Assembly (NCBI RefSeq): GCF_037975245.1
Contig: NC_092577.1
Location: 5,667,501-5,726,000, forward strand
Direction of reading: 5' to 3'
Length of the DNA: 58,500 nucleotides
Origin: Apostichopus japonicus
Lineage: Eukaryota; Echinodermata; Holothuroidea; Aspidochirotida; Stichopodidae
Numbering within the stretch: the stretch's first letter is position 1; each line of letters starts with the position of its first letter. The translations under genes were made by a program, and so were the position numbers. Positions 1 to 12,060 of this stretch are shown one piece after another. The notes under the pieces are model-generated. The model was not told the DNA's origin and made no database searches. It saw nothing but the letters and a program-made list of their open reading frames with translations.

Positions 1-1419
1 CAAGAGGGCTAAATTCATTGTGGTCTCGAACTATACTAGTTACGTTCGAGGCTTCAAGTTCGCTGCTTGCATCAAGGTTCCAGCGACGCCGGTAGGGTCA
101 TTTAGCCAATAGCAATTTTAATGCCACAATTCGTCTTTGCAGTCGGAAACCTTCTTAATCAGCCTTCCTGTCTCTGTTATTCACATACATTAAATTCTTC
201 TATTCCTTTAGAACGATACATAATATGTAGCTAATGAAAATTTCCATAGTACAAGAACACATATAAATTAAAAGTTTAACTTTTCTATCAAACAAGATAT
301 ATTAAAAACAAAAATTCACACAGAGAAAACAATAGACAGAAAATGAAAATCGGTAGAACCCAAGTATAGGTAGGCGTATTTTTGCATAAAACAGGGAGGG
401 GAGGGGGTTGGGGTGTGTGTAAAGTTAAGACAATATATACCTCTGTGAGCATGGTTTCAACCATTCACTTTCACACCCTTAACAGTAGAATACTATTTAT
501 ACTAATCAAGAAGAATACGAACTCTTGCTGAATAATATTAAGTTTTTGTTAAAGAAATTCATAGTGCTGACATTACGCTATAAAACAAACCCCTTTTATC
601 ATCATGTTTGTCTTGTGTTTTTTTGTTTTTTTGTTTGCATACTGTATCCCTCTTGGATATATCGATCTGTTATGAAGGCAAAATCAACTGAAAGATTTTT
701 CTTTTATAGATATTTCCTCATGTGGTATTATTTTTACTTCTAGGTATATAAGTGCTTGATTTAACGAGGCGTGGAATGAAGGGGAAAATTTCAAATTAAT
801 CATTGCCACGTGAAAAACGTGCGCTCCATAAACTAAATCTGAGATTGAGTATTCACGTTCGTGACGTTTTGATAGAACTTGTCGGCCATTTTAAAGTCTC
901 GCATTGCTTTCGAAATGTGGATGAATAAAAGGCCGTTATTTAACTTCCGTGCTCTCCGAAAAGGTCAGAAATTTATGGATTTTACGGGTCTGTAACGAGA
1001 ATCAATCATGTAATGTTTATATATGAGTGTTATCTTACACCAGAAAAACTTTGTACAAAGCTGCCAGTGCAATATTATAACATTATAAGAATTATCGGGT
1101 AAAGTGGTTTCAACGGAGTTTGTAAAAAGAAAATAGACTGGTGTCATCAGTCAAAACTGATGTGTTACGTCATCGATCAGCGTTTGATAAATGAATGGTG
1201 CCGTCAAAACTGATTTCAAGAAGCGAAGGCCTACTACCATTATTTGTATGTGTATAGGAAATTAGCAATAATCAATACTGCTGAAATGGTATCATTAATT
1301 ATAAAGGTTTTGTTTATAAGTATATACATCTATCATCAATCGCAACAGGTCAAATGCGATCGCTATTAGGATTAAATATTATGAGGGCGTCATTCGACCA
1401 ATGTCTTCAGAATAATAAC
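1..1419. other. No feature recognised
   Basis: AT-rich sequence with short, composition-driven open frames only. A G-rich patch lies at 391-418. Confidence 0.6.
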
Positions 1420-1800
1420 AATTATGACAGCTGGACAGCTATCATCAGTCATAAAAGCTAGACTGCTGTTATCATTCATGCAAAATCTAAACAGAAATAT
1501 CAGCTGTCGTAGTGTGATTGCTCAGTAGAACACAAGTGGGGTGTCTTCCGTCACTTTCATGACCGCTACAATAATATCATACGATCAGGCTAGCTCAAGT
1601 GTTATCATCAGGAAACACCAGCTATATAGAGGTCTATAAGTATCATCAGTCGTGACGGCTAGAATGATATCATTAATCGTGACGGCTAGAATGATATCAT
1701 CAATCGTGACAGCTACACAATGACTCCATCAATCGTAACAGCTACACAGTGATTTCATCAATTGTGACAGCTAGATTGATATCATCAATCAGGACACCTC
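1420..1800. repeat. Degenerate 27-31 bp minisatellite
   Basis: CGTGACGGCTAGAATGATAT and CATCAATCGTGACAGCTACA recur. The best part, 1651-1789, has five units of 27-29 bases, with older copies before 1650. Confidence 0.75.
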
Positions 1801-2813
1801 CAAGCTGTTAGGGTAAAATCGTCAGTAATACCACCTTTAACGTGATCAAACAATTAATATTTTATGATCTTTAAAAAATGTATTAGGTCAGCGAAACATT
1901 TAGATTAGCTAGAATGCTATCCTCAGTAGATTAGCCATGATACCGTCAATCACTGTCAATTTTTTTAAGGATTAAGTTTATTAAAAATCCAGTATAAATA
2001 CATAAAAGTACATATTTATAAATATGATATGAAAAACAGTTAAGAGTTATAAAGCTTAAAATAGCATGTTTATACTGTATGTACAAATAATAAATCAAAA
2101 GTTAATCAATGAATTAAAGTAGGTTTTGTGGAACAACACCCTGAATAAGTATGGCAGCCCTATAAACGAAAGAATTTTTAAAACGTACAGTCGAAATTTT
2201 GGAGTAATTGTCCTATTTCTCAATTTATAATTAGTCTGTTGAAGAAGTTACTTCAGGCTTGTTATGGCGAGGTTGTCACCCAGCCAGGTGTAGAAAATTG
2301 TGTCAGTTCATATTGTTCAATTGCTATATCACAGTTTCATTATATTAACGGAAGAGCCAATTATTTTTATATATATAGGCCAATAGACTTGTATACTACC
2401 GTACTCTATGGAGGGTTGTCCAGTGATATTCACGTTTCATCTTTGCGCATGCACGCAGATAACAGTATAAATTTAAATCGATCTACAAATTGCATTGATA
2501 TATATATATATAATAATGATGATAATAATAATAATAATAATCAGCAGTTAGTTTTAATATAGATATATTTATATATAATAAGAAAAAAAGGAGAGAAAGA
2601 AGATATGACTCATTCATGACTTATAAGGAGTATTGTTTGTAAAATATGTTTCCTACATAATATTCCTTATTTGTCAATTATGAGCCATATCTTATTTCTT
2701 TGCTTTTTCTAATAATATTTTCTTTTGTAGTTTATGGTGGATTTTCTTTATAATATATAAATAAGTAAATAAATAAATATACATATATATATATATATAT
2801 AGGCTATATATAT

Positions 2814-2897
<84 letters not shown>

Positions 2898-4319
2898 CTG
2901 TTTGCACTGCTGTGCTGGAAAACAACTAAAAAATCTCAAAGTAACGATATAAAAGTTAAACCTGTTAAAGAGTGCCTTAGAAAGGGAATATTGATTCGAC
3001 ATATTGTTGATAATTTAAGTCCATGATCTAAAACCTCCGAAGTGATAGACGATGTTTATTGTTCCCTGTTTTGTGCTAGTGTGTTATGCACACAGATTCG
3101 ACCTACTTGTTCTCCCAAAAAATTTGCTATGTAAATAACTTTCAACATTAAACCTACCATAAAACAAAGCACCGTTTCTCAATTGCTACCGAGGCTGCTA
3201 AAATTTTGTTAGTTTTGATCAATTATTATTGCTTCGTCTGCTAACGACGTGATAGCAACTTCCCGCCTAACGATGAATTTGTGACAGACGTCGAGACACA
3301 TATGATGCCCAAGGGAAATCACAAAGCATCGGTTAACAGTGCAATTAGATAAAACCAAAAACAAAGAAGAAGGAGAAGAAGAAAAACATAATTCATTCTG
3401 TGCAGAATATATTGCACTTTACGATAGGGCAAATAACCGTAATATTGCGGCGATAATCATTCGCTCGCCTTCGTATTATCATTTCTAATATTCATGACTG
3501 TACCTGAGTTGGTACCCGATATCGTGTTTATTATTCAGTGTGTATTATGACCTTCAGACCTTTTGTCAAAACTTGAGTAAATTAACTATATCCAGTTTTG
3601 AATATATACGTATACTTACAGAATAACATGTATCGGTAATGACACTCTTCTCAGCATTGGCTGTTGTTAATTGTTCGTGAGTCTTATACATAATGCGTGT
3701 ACGGGGTTTAGTTATTAACTATAATATTCGCAGCTGCTGTTCTGAAATTGGTAAAGGATAACTTTGAGACTGCATCACAGTAACACATCACAGTAGCTTT
3801 AACGTGTATAGAGTACGCAAAGTCAATTGTTTAAACGTATAGAAACATTGTCCTTGATGGTGTACAGTTAGCTAAAAACTGTAGGGGGTCTGGCTATAAG
3901 AGAGGGAATAATTAGACTAACCAACTGGCTAACGTAACTAACTAACTGGCTCGGACGGAATCTGATGTACCCCCACCCCCCGCCCCTGAGGTTGAGGGGC
4001 CGATCGATATTATTGAATATGTGAATACATTATGCTATGTCCCATATTTTCCCTGTCTCCTTAATTGACCCCGGGCCACAAGTCTTCCTCAACCTCCCCC
4101 CCCCCCCACCATCTTACCAACTTCACGAAATGTTGGGCTATACCACCAGCAGATATTGAAAGCTTCAATTCAAACTTCAGATTTCAAAGACGGTCTATAC
4201 CGGGCAGCCTTAGCAGGGAGCTGTCGTCTCGTTGGCACTCAGCTCCCTGATCTTACCCACATTATATAGTTAAGGCAGGATAAGATTAGGCAGATCTTTA
4301 GAACTAGTAGTAAGTTGAG
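1801..4319. other. Intergenic, nothing beyond low complexity
   Basis: Apart from the AT tract at 2778-2896, AAT/GAT repeats at 2513-2542 and C-runs near 3969 and 4091, nothing gene-like was seen. A 107-codon frame at 2239-2562 ends in the repeat and matches nothing I know. Confidence 0.5.
2778..2896. repeat. (AT)n microsatellite
   Basis: Nearly pure AT dinucleotide run of about 119 bases with one AGGCT break and a TGTATATG break. The apparent Ile-Tyr reading frames here are repeat artefacts. Confidence 0.95.
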
Positions 4320-4745
4320 TCTCGTCTATCCGACATGCTCAGTGATTAACCTCCGCCACGTATCACGATCTTGCGCAAGGTTTATTGCTTCCTCGAAATT
4401 GTTAATATTAATGTCCTTAAATTGCGACGTTATTTTTCCAAGCAAGGTAGTCACGGGCCTTCCTACTGGTTTAGCAGTATGTCTCAGTGCTTCTCTTAAA
4501 GCAACCTTTGCTGGAGCGTCCTTCTGGAGTCTTGCTGCATGACCGAAAAATCTCAATCTTCTATGTGTGACAATGGATGACCAATGTGTTTGGTTGGTTT
4601 CATTGTAGAGCTCATCGTTTGATAAACAATTATGATTGTTCCATCTAATGTTGAGAATATTCGAGGTAGTCTCCTTTGAAAAGTGTCAATTTTGCGATCA
4701 AGATCCTTCGTTGTGCCCCACAGTTCGCAATTGTACAAAAAAAAT
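4320..4745 (-). pseudogene. Decayed non-LTR retrotransposon, reverse transcriptase C-terminus
   Basis: Read on the minus strand in two overlapping frames. The first has YNCELWGTTKDLDRKIDTFQ. After a frameshift near 4680 the other frame gives ILNIRWNN and later RRLRFFGHAARL, then VGRPVTTLLGKI and a stop after DRDTWRRLITEHVG. The phrase RLRFFGHAARL followed by GRP is typical of the C-terminal tail behind LINE reverse transcriptases. The catalytic core is absent, so this is a truncated 3' fragment. The clade is not determined. Confidence 0.65.
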
Positions 4746-5232
4746 ACTCTTTAATAAAGTCTCAAAATCCTAAGCTTAATGTTCCGGCTTAGGCAGATCT
4801 TTTAGCCTTGGTATATACCAAACAATAAACGAAAATCAATATGGATACTACACTAACATTTCATATCGCTATTCCAGTCGCTAAAATACAATACATGTCT
4901 GAAATGCTCCTTTCAAAAAAAAAAAAATTCTGACGTCGACTTGCTCCTTTAGTAAACCCCGATATTTTAATGTTAGTTTCATTTTCTTATTAAATTGTCG
5001 TTATTCCACCAAATATTTCATATAAACTATTTCATCATAACAACAGAGACCATTTGGACGACATTTCAACATGATTTGTCATTTATAAATTGATAAATGC
5101 ATTTCAAACATGTCTTTCCAGGCAGTAAAGCTAGACTTTTGATCTTACCTTTAAGGAACTGACATAACAGTCTGTATGGCAGACTAAAGTAATCCTACCA
5201 CTTTATTTTGACGATTGTTGGATGTTTTAGAC

Positions 5233-5604
5233 CTGGGGTGGGCAACCGACGGCCCGCGGGCCACATGCGGCCCGCCAATGATTTTTTTGCGGCCCGTGAG
5301 ATGTCTCAAGAAAAAGAAACAAAATCAAGCTATTTTACATCATCACAAAAAAACGGGCTAGCTGCTTAGAGTTGATCGGCACCAATGATGCTGTCAGGTA
5401 CGCCTATTATCACCATTAATTATCAACTGTGCTGTATTGACATTGTGTTTTGTGAAGACAGATTAAGTACACACACATATTGCTTGAAAGTCCTCGGAAT
5501 CAAAGGTTTGACATCAACAGCAGGCCGTTGGGGTTAGGTGCGGCCCAGTCAATTTTTCACTTCTTATATCTGGCCCATTCATTCAAAATGGTTGCCAACC
5601 TCTG
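5233..5604. mobile_element. hAT miniature element, family A copy 1
   Basis: Ends are CTGGGGTGGGCAACC and GGTTGCCAACCTCTG, with an exact 8-base duplication TTTTAGAC (5225-5232 and 5605-5612). Internal GGCCCGCGGGCC and CAGATATAAG-like blocks match the copy at 29295-29631 in opposite orientation. Too short to code a transposase. Confidence 0.88.
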
Positions 5605-5749
5605 TTTTAGACGGATGTTTCTAAAAGACAAAAAATTAAATTGAAATAAATAGCATTGTAAAGACAACATTGACTGATAGTAGTGACTTGTGGTGGACCT
5701 ATAACGTATTGAAATTTATTTTGTGCCTTAAGCCGCCATGATCTCTTAA

Positions 5750-6247
5750 GGCACCCGATACTCATAGCTGGTACAGTAACTATACTGTTCACATCCTGTT
5801 ACACATGTTACCGTGTTACGAACACAAAGTAGTAATTACTGATGCACGGTTGTGGGACATGAACAGTAGTTGCTGTACCAACCATTTAGTGAGAGTTCAT
5901 TTAATACGCGATTCTAAAATGAAGTCGTATCTAGTCGTGTTTATGCTATAAGTCGGCCTACTATGCATATACCCGAGCATGTCGAATTGGAGAGGTGTGA
6001 ACTGGAATGAAGCGGTGGAATGCCTTCCTTTACTTCATCTCGTAGGCATTCTCATCTTTTAAGACATATTGTCCAGTCGCGCAGTTGTTGTCTTACATAG
6101 GAACAATTTAACATCTTTGCAATTGTTACAGTGCAACCTGTAACACACGTTACCGTGTTACGAACACAAAGTAGTAAGTTTTGATGCACGGTTGAGGGAC
6201 ACGAACAGCAGTTAATGAGTTGTTGTACCAGCTATGAGTATCGGCTG
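5750..6247. mobile_element. 498 bp inverted-repeat element with TTAA flanks
   Basis: The ends are GGCACCCGATACTCATAGCT and AGCTATGAGTATCGGCTGC, flanked by TTAA on both sides (5746-5749 and 6248-6251), as for piggyBac or Kolobok elements. It also holds two direct copies of a block with TTACCGTGTTACGAACACAA (5809 and 6150), each followed by GATGCACGGTTG and a GAACAG motif. Confidence 0.75.
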
Positions 6248-6730
6248 CTTAAGGCAGAGAGAATATATTCACCGTATTATCACCATATTCATTTACCAAA
6301 CCGTAACTGCTTTATTGTAGTAATGTTTTCGATACGCATTCAGTGAATCATAAAACAAAAATCACATATTCTTCCGCATCTATTCATATTGTGCCAAATG
6401 CTTTTACATATAATTCAATTTACATACTTTCAAATTCATTCACCACCCACGTTTTTCTATGGTTAATTTGTGAGACTTCTTTTCTGAGGGTAATTCCCTT
6501 TTCTGCTATTTCCTATTCTCGTAATATATGTGCCCTTAATCTGATAGAGTTAAAGGCAAATTCTTTATTGAATAAAGTATAGGTATGGTTTAAATTATTC
6601 TAAAAACGTTGATATAAATTGAGACAAACTTGAGAAATCATTTTGTTCTGCAACAGAACTGATTTTCTACTCGCATGCCTATAGTGTTGAAAATTCCGCC
6701 ATTTTTATTTAATTTGCAAACAGGAAGAAA

Positions 6731-6731
<1 letters not shown>

Positions 6732-6766
<35 letters not shown>

Positions 6767-6820
6767 ATATATATATATATATATATACATATATATACAG
6801 ATATATATATATATATACAG

Positions 6821-6910
<90 letters not shown>
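6732..6910. repeat. (AT)n microsatellite with ATACAG breaks
   Basis: About 179 bases of AT dinucleotides broken by repeated ATACAT and ATACAG words, so it may be growing as a compound unit. Confidence 0.95.
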
Positions 6911-7892
6911 CATTTGCGACAATGTTTCGATAGCATTGACGTATTGCATTGATGTATAAGTATGATTGATAGTAGTATTATTTTTAGTGTCACAAGTATT
7001 ATAAGTATTATTGTTAGACGATCATATACATCAACCATCATTTAACCATGCACTTATACTCACAACGCGCAACAACAACGTAACACAAAAGTTAACTAGA
7101 CTATCATCCGAAATGAATGATATTGTTTAACGTATCACCAGATAGATAAAGGTCTTGATGTATATTTTTTGTGTTAAAAATCAATTAAGTATGTACTCTA
7201 GATGCAATATACCCCGAACTTTAGAAGTAATAGGAACATTAATAGCCTACATGACTCCATAAAAGTAATTCAGGAATATGTCTTTATCACTCGTACTTAC
7301 ACAGTTTTAAAACTTGCATGTTTTAAATCAATAATTAACGAGAACATCGTTACTGAATATTGACAGTTTTCCAGCTAACTTGCTCAATTTCCGGTTAACA
7401 CTTACATTCAGTTTGATCAACTTTTACAATAGATCTCTATATGCCTAAACTGCATCCGTGGTATTGATGTACCTTTTGGAATAGAAGATAACACTATAAA
7501 TGTCACTGTTTGATGTAACACAGAGATAGACAGAGAGAGAGAGACCTACTTGTGACGAATAACTCTCCTAAACAGTTAAGAAAACTCCATTTGGGAGAGA
7601 TCAAGATAGTTCAATTCTACAAAAAGAAAAGAAAAAAAAGAACGACTTGAGCAAGTCTAAACATATCTCATGAGTTGTATGTTCGAGTCACATACAGTAT
7701 GCTTAATTACATACTCATGAGATCCGTTAAGTGACAACGTATAAGGGCACGACTGTAATGTCCTTTTAGTGACGTCACATGCTTATCTTGTAACAGAGAA
7801 AATTACGCTGTGCTTAATCTATGTTAGGACAGACAGCCCGTCGAGATCTTACCTTCACCTTTATATGCAGAAGTATAATGAGTAATACCGCT

Positions 7893-7955
7893 AAGTGGTG
7901 CGTTAACATACGTAGGGACTTTGTTAACATACGTAGGGACTAACATACGTTAAAG
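7893..7955. repeat. Short direct repeat
   Basis: GTTAACATACGTAGGGACTT occurs twice (7902 and 7923), with a third partial copy at 7941. Confidence 0.85.
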
Positions 7956-8347
7956 ACTTTGAACAGTACCTATATGCCAGTTAAAACAGTATACATTCTT
8001 TGATATATAGTCACATGGTATGCTACTGATTTAAGAAGTGTATGGGTTTAATGATGACTTAACATTATCCTTTTACAGTCAGTATAAGAAATTAAAAGTG
8101 GATTTTTCAAGGTTCCCAAGAAGTGGCTTTTCTATATAACATATGTTGCTTAAAAAAGCTGTGTACAGTTAAACGGTGTGTCGACACATGTAGAGTGCTA
8201 TAAGACCTTATACATGAATGTATGACCGATAAAACATAATATTGTTAGAAGAGGCCGGCGACTTAGTTAGGAGGTAAACGCATGCCCGCAATAGGTTTGT
8301 TAGTATTACCTGAAAACCATATTTCTTAAATAAATCTTACATATTTC

Positions 8348-8722
8348 TCGTCCATCCGTCCATCCGTCCATCCGTCCATCCGTCCATCCGTCCATCCGTC
8401 CATCCGTCCATCCGTCCATCCGTCCATCCGTCCATCCATCCATCCATCCATCCATCCATCCATCCATCCATCCATCCATCCATCCATCCATCCATCCATC
8501 CATCCATCCATCCATCCATCCATCCATCCATCCATCCATCCATCCATCCATCCATCCATCCATCCATCCGTCCGTCCATCCGTCCGTCCGTCCGTCCGTC
8601 CGTCCGTCCGTCCATCCATCCATCCATCCATCCATCCATCCATCCATCCATCCATCCATCCATCCATCCATCCATCCATCCATCCATCCATCCATCCATC
8701 CATCCATCCATCCATCCATCCA
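8348..8722. repeat. CATC/CGTC tetranucleotide tract, 375 bp
   Basis: It begins with alternating CATC and CGTC (8348-8433) and becomes pure CATC (8434-8566). A patch of mostly CGTC follows (8567-8613), and then pure CATC to 8722. Long reading frames across it are artefacts. Confidence 0.97.
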
Positions 8723-9501
8723 GCAGACATCAACTTTTACTTTGTGTTTGCTCTACACACGTGTCTTTGAAGATCCGCGTTTCGTAACTGGCAGCAAAGC
8801 AAGGTATTTATTAACGTCTGTTGAAAATGAGGTTATATTGCCACACAGATGGAAACGTCATACGCAATATGACTCGTTACTATATGTAACAGTGAACTTG
8901 TGACCGACGTGTTTGGAGTTTGGACACTTTGCGATCGGTGGTCATTTAATCAGAAAATTGATTTTTGAAATTTGACTTGCAATTGAAGTCCTACGTGGTT
9001 AATGGAGTTCATACAGCCAGTCGTAGGCTGCAGGCACGGTTATGAGACAAGCAAGGTAATATCATGCATGTTATGTAGGCTACGTTACATGCAGAGGTAA
9101 AAATAAATCATTTTGTTTTGTAAAATGAAGCGACCATAAGTATCAACGTCGAGTTCGAGAAACAATTTTTTTAAGAGTATTTCGTGGACTATTTTGTAGT
9201 TACTATCAGTACGATGGCATTGATATACAGTGCAGAGGCTATGTTATAGATACGTTTATATAAATTTACTGCAGAAAAATATCGGAAAATAATTAATTCC
9301 TGTCTCATATTCCGTATTATATATTTGTAAGCAATGTCAAGAGATATGCTCAGTCTTCTGAATTCTTGCAAGTGAATTTTCAAGAACTTATATAAGTTGT
9401 GATTGTAAATTATTCAATACGTGTGTTAGGACCTCCTTTATAGAATACCCCTCCCTCATATCAGTGGCGTGTGCAGGATTTCAAATTTGTATGTTTGTGT
9501 G

Positions 9502-9502
<1 letters not shown>

Positions 9503-9584
<82 letters not shown>

Positions 9585-9585
9585 G
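9503..9585. repeat. (AT)n microsatellite
   Basis: Pure AT run of about 80 bases. The sequence just before it, CAGTGGCGTGTGCAGGAT, looks like the end of a hAT-type miniature element, but I could not find the other end. Confidence 0.93.
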
Positions 9586-10379
9586 CAACACTTAGTTTGA
9601 CAAAAAATTCGATGAGACTGCGTAATTTCGGTCGAAGTATCTGACATGTGTGCTAGATACGGGGGCGTTTCCGTACCTAAAACAGAGTAAAATGCATTTT
9701 GAATTCACTTGGAAAATATCTAATAAGTAACACAATGTCACTCCACTGTTTCATGCAAATATGCCGAATTACAATCATACGTAAGGTCTAAATAGAATAA
9801 TTTAGGAATATTTCTTTCTTCTCGTCTGTTTGGAGCATTCGGTTATAAATTGATAAACTCTAAGCATGGTAGTACGACTTGGGTTACTACCATAGCTTCG
9901 TCAATTCCGCGAAACAGCGGTTCTTCATTTACACTTTGAACCAAGTCCTCGACCCTATTGTCAAAACTAATTTTCATCTTTAACTTAATTTGATTTGCAT
10001 TTTAAAGTTCTCGTTATTCCAGCTGAATAAACAAACGAGTGAGAAGGATTGGGAAACTAATAACCATGTGTAATTTGTTTGTCAAGATGTTCTTCTTTCA
10101 TTGTACATAAATCAGACCTTTATTCAGCATGATTTTGCCTGTCTCAAGTATCCTTTATACACGCGTTAGTTAATTATTATTCAGATCAGGATATTGTCAT
10201 AGCACGATAGTAGTACGCTATGTTGTATTTTAATGAAGTACGGATAACACAGATAACAATGTTATAATGTGTTCTTTACTCTACTAAGTGACTGTGGCTA
10301 ATAACGACTTGTAAATAGTCCGCACTGGCGTCTGATTCAAAGATACATTGGCTGCACTTGTAATCGGACTCATGAATTT

Positions 10380-10626
10380 GAACTCGCACTGGTACTCGAT
10401 ACATTTTAGAAATCTAGCCAAAATTAGTAAACTATTTTAAGTTCTCGTACTCACAGTTGGAGCCTTGTACTCATATTCATACCAACGAAAATGTATGTGA
10501 ACTCACACTCATACTGGGAGCAATTTGTAATCTAGTATAGATACTAGTGCAAGAGTATGTAGTCATACTCATACCAAGGGAAATGTATTTGTACTCATAC
10601 TGGGAGCTATTTGTAATCTAGTACAT
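10380..10626. repeat. ~90 bp satellite, left part
   Basis: Degenerate units with ACTCATACTCATACCAAGGG, AAATGTATTTGTACTCATAC, GGGAGC(C)ATTTGTAATCTAG and ATACTAGTGCAAGAGCATGT blocks. The array is interrupted by the 3 kb insertion and resumes at 13700. Confidence 0.85.
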
Positions 10627-10632
10627 ACACTC

Positions 10633-11110
10633 AAAAAATGAAGTGTTAAATTTGAATCGTAAAGTGTTGAATTTAACACCCCACCCTGTTTGGATTAGGG
10701 ACAACACCCACCGGGTTAAATTAACACTTCAGAAGTGTAACATAATATAACACTTTGCGAGTGTTACCTTAACAACACCCATACAAGTGTCAAAATAACA
10801 CTTCCTGGTGTTGAAGGTACACTACAGGGAGTAAAATTAACACAATTAAGTGTTCATTTGTTAAAACTTCTGGGTGTCAACATGACACTTCAGGAAGTAA
10901 AATTAACACCATAAAGTGTTCATTTGTTAGCACTTCTGGGTGTCAAAATTGCACTTCAGGGAGTATAATTAACACTCTAGTGCACATTTTTTGGCCTTCT
11001 GGGTGTCAAAGTTCTGCTTCAGTGAGTAGAATTACCACCATATAGTGTTCATTTGTCATCTGTGTCAAGATGATACTTAATGGACTCTCAACACACAATA
11101 GTGCTCTCTC
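10633..11110. repeat. Dense AACAC/GTGTT motif block, left end of insertion
   Basis: Short blocks such as AAGTGTTAA, TTAACACTTC and AGTGTCAAAATAACAC alternate in both orientations every 20 to 40 bases. They are often followed by TTCAGGGAGTA-like words, with a longer repeat of about 66 bases around 10830-11040 (CATTTGTTA...CTTCTGGGTGTCAA). A smaller related block lies at 13560-13680. Confidence 0.75.
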
Positions 11111-11529
11111 GTAATACTTCTGGATGTATATTTAACTGCTGGTTTGTAAAGTTTTACATGTTTATTATGTAACGCAAATACAATACTGTTATGTAAAATT
11201 TTGCCAGAAAAGTTTACATCGCATCCGTTTAGTAAATATTTTATACAGGTTTTAGGTTAATTATTACTTAGTAATTAGGTAAACAATATGGATGCATGTT
11301 TGAATCGCTCGCAGCAGAAAGTTACATTTAAGAGAGAGCAAAAAGCAATGACAACACAAACAATTCAGAATGTGGGATTTTCAGCAATTAAACACCCTAC
11401 TACCTTCCTATTCCAGAGGTCCATTTATTATATCCCATTAAATGTAAAACGAACAATTTAGGCTATAAAAGTATTGTCTTGTGGAATTAAGTCAACTTAA
11501 AAGTGCCAACATTTTCAAATGCTACAGTG

Positions 11530-12060
11530 CAGTTACTTGGTCTTTATTTTTTTTGCACATGCCTTTTGGTTTCTAGATTAAAGACAAAGAAACAACTCTT
11601 CCCAAAGTCAATTTCAAATAAGCAACAACTTTAGAAAAATTCTGATCCATGGGATGAGAAAACATGGAGTGCTGTGTATGATGACTGCTACACTACAGTG
11701 ACTATGTCTTTGTTGTTGGCAAATGCCTTTTGGTATTCCAGATTAAACGCAAGAAACAACTCTTCTCAAAGTCAATTTCAAATAAGCAACAACTTTAGAT
11801 ATATGCTGATCCGTGGGATGAGAAAACGTGGAGTACTGTCTATGATGACTGCTACACTGCAGTTACTTGTCTTTGTTGTTGGCTCGTGCCTTTGGTATTC
11901 CAAATTAAACACAAAGAAAAAACTCTTCCCAAAGACAATTCCAAATAAGCAACAACTTTACATACATTCTGATCCGTGAGATGAGGAAACATGGAGTTCT
12001 GTCTATGACAACTGCTAAACTGCAGTAACTTTGTCTTTTTTGTCGGCACGGTGAGCATAA
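11530..12060. repeat. Three tandem copies of a ~164 bp unit
   Basis: The motif AAATAAGCAACAACTTTA recurs at spacings of 164 and 163 bases (anchors 11601, 11765, 11928), along with TTTGGTATTCCA-like and GATGAGAAAAC-like blocks. The unit overlaps the end of the broken minus-strand gene: the sequence around its stop codon is repeated in each unit. Confidence 0.85.

Larger units (their letters stand above)
6252..10379. other. Intergenic, only repeats seen
   Basis: Outside the AT tracts, the direct repeat near 7900 and the CATC tract, no coding or RNA gene signal is visible. Confidence 0.5.

Noticed and set aside
2692-3026. Long Tyr-Ile reading frames on both strands
   Set aside because: Pure AT microsatellite translation. 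The same applies at 6638-6959, 9456-9647, 27838-28157, 29554-29841, 37830-38036 and 41443-41643.
7893-8722. Short repeats considered as a CRISPR array
   Set aside because: The host is a eukaryote, and the repeats lack regular unique spacers. The tandem arrays here are satellites.
8306-8733. Asp-Gly-Trp-Met repeat proteins on the minus strand
   Set aside because: All three frames of the CATC/CGTC tract are open; no unique sequence, start context or splice sites support a protein.
9462-9680. Possible hAT miniature element starting CAGTGGCGTGTGCAGG
   Set aside because: No inverted partner or 8-base duplication could be found on the right side of the AT run.
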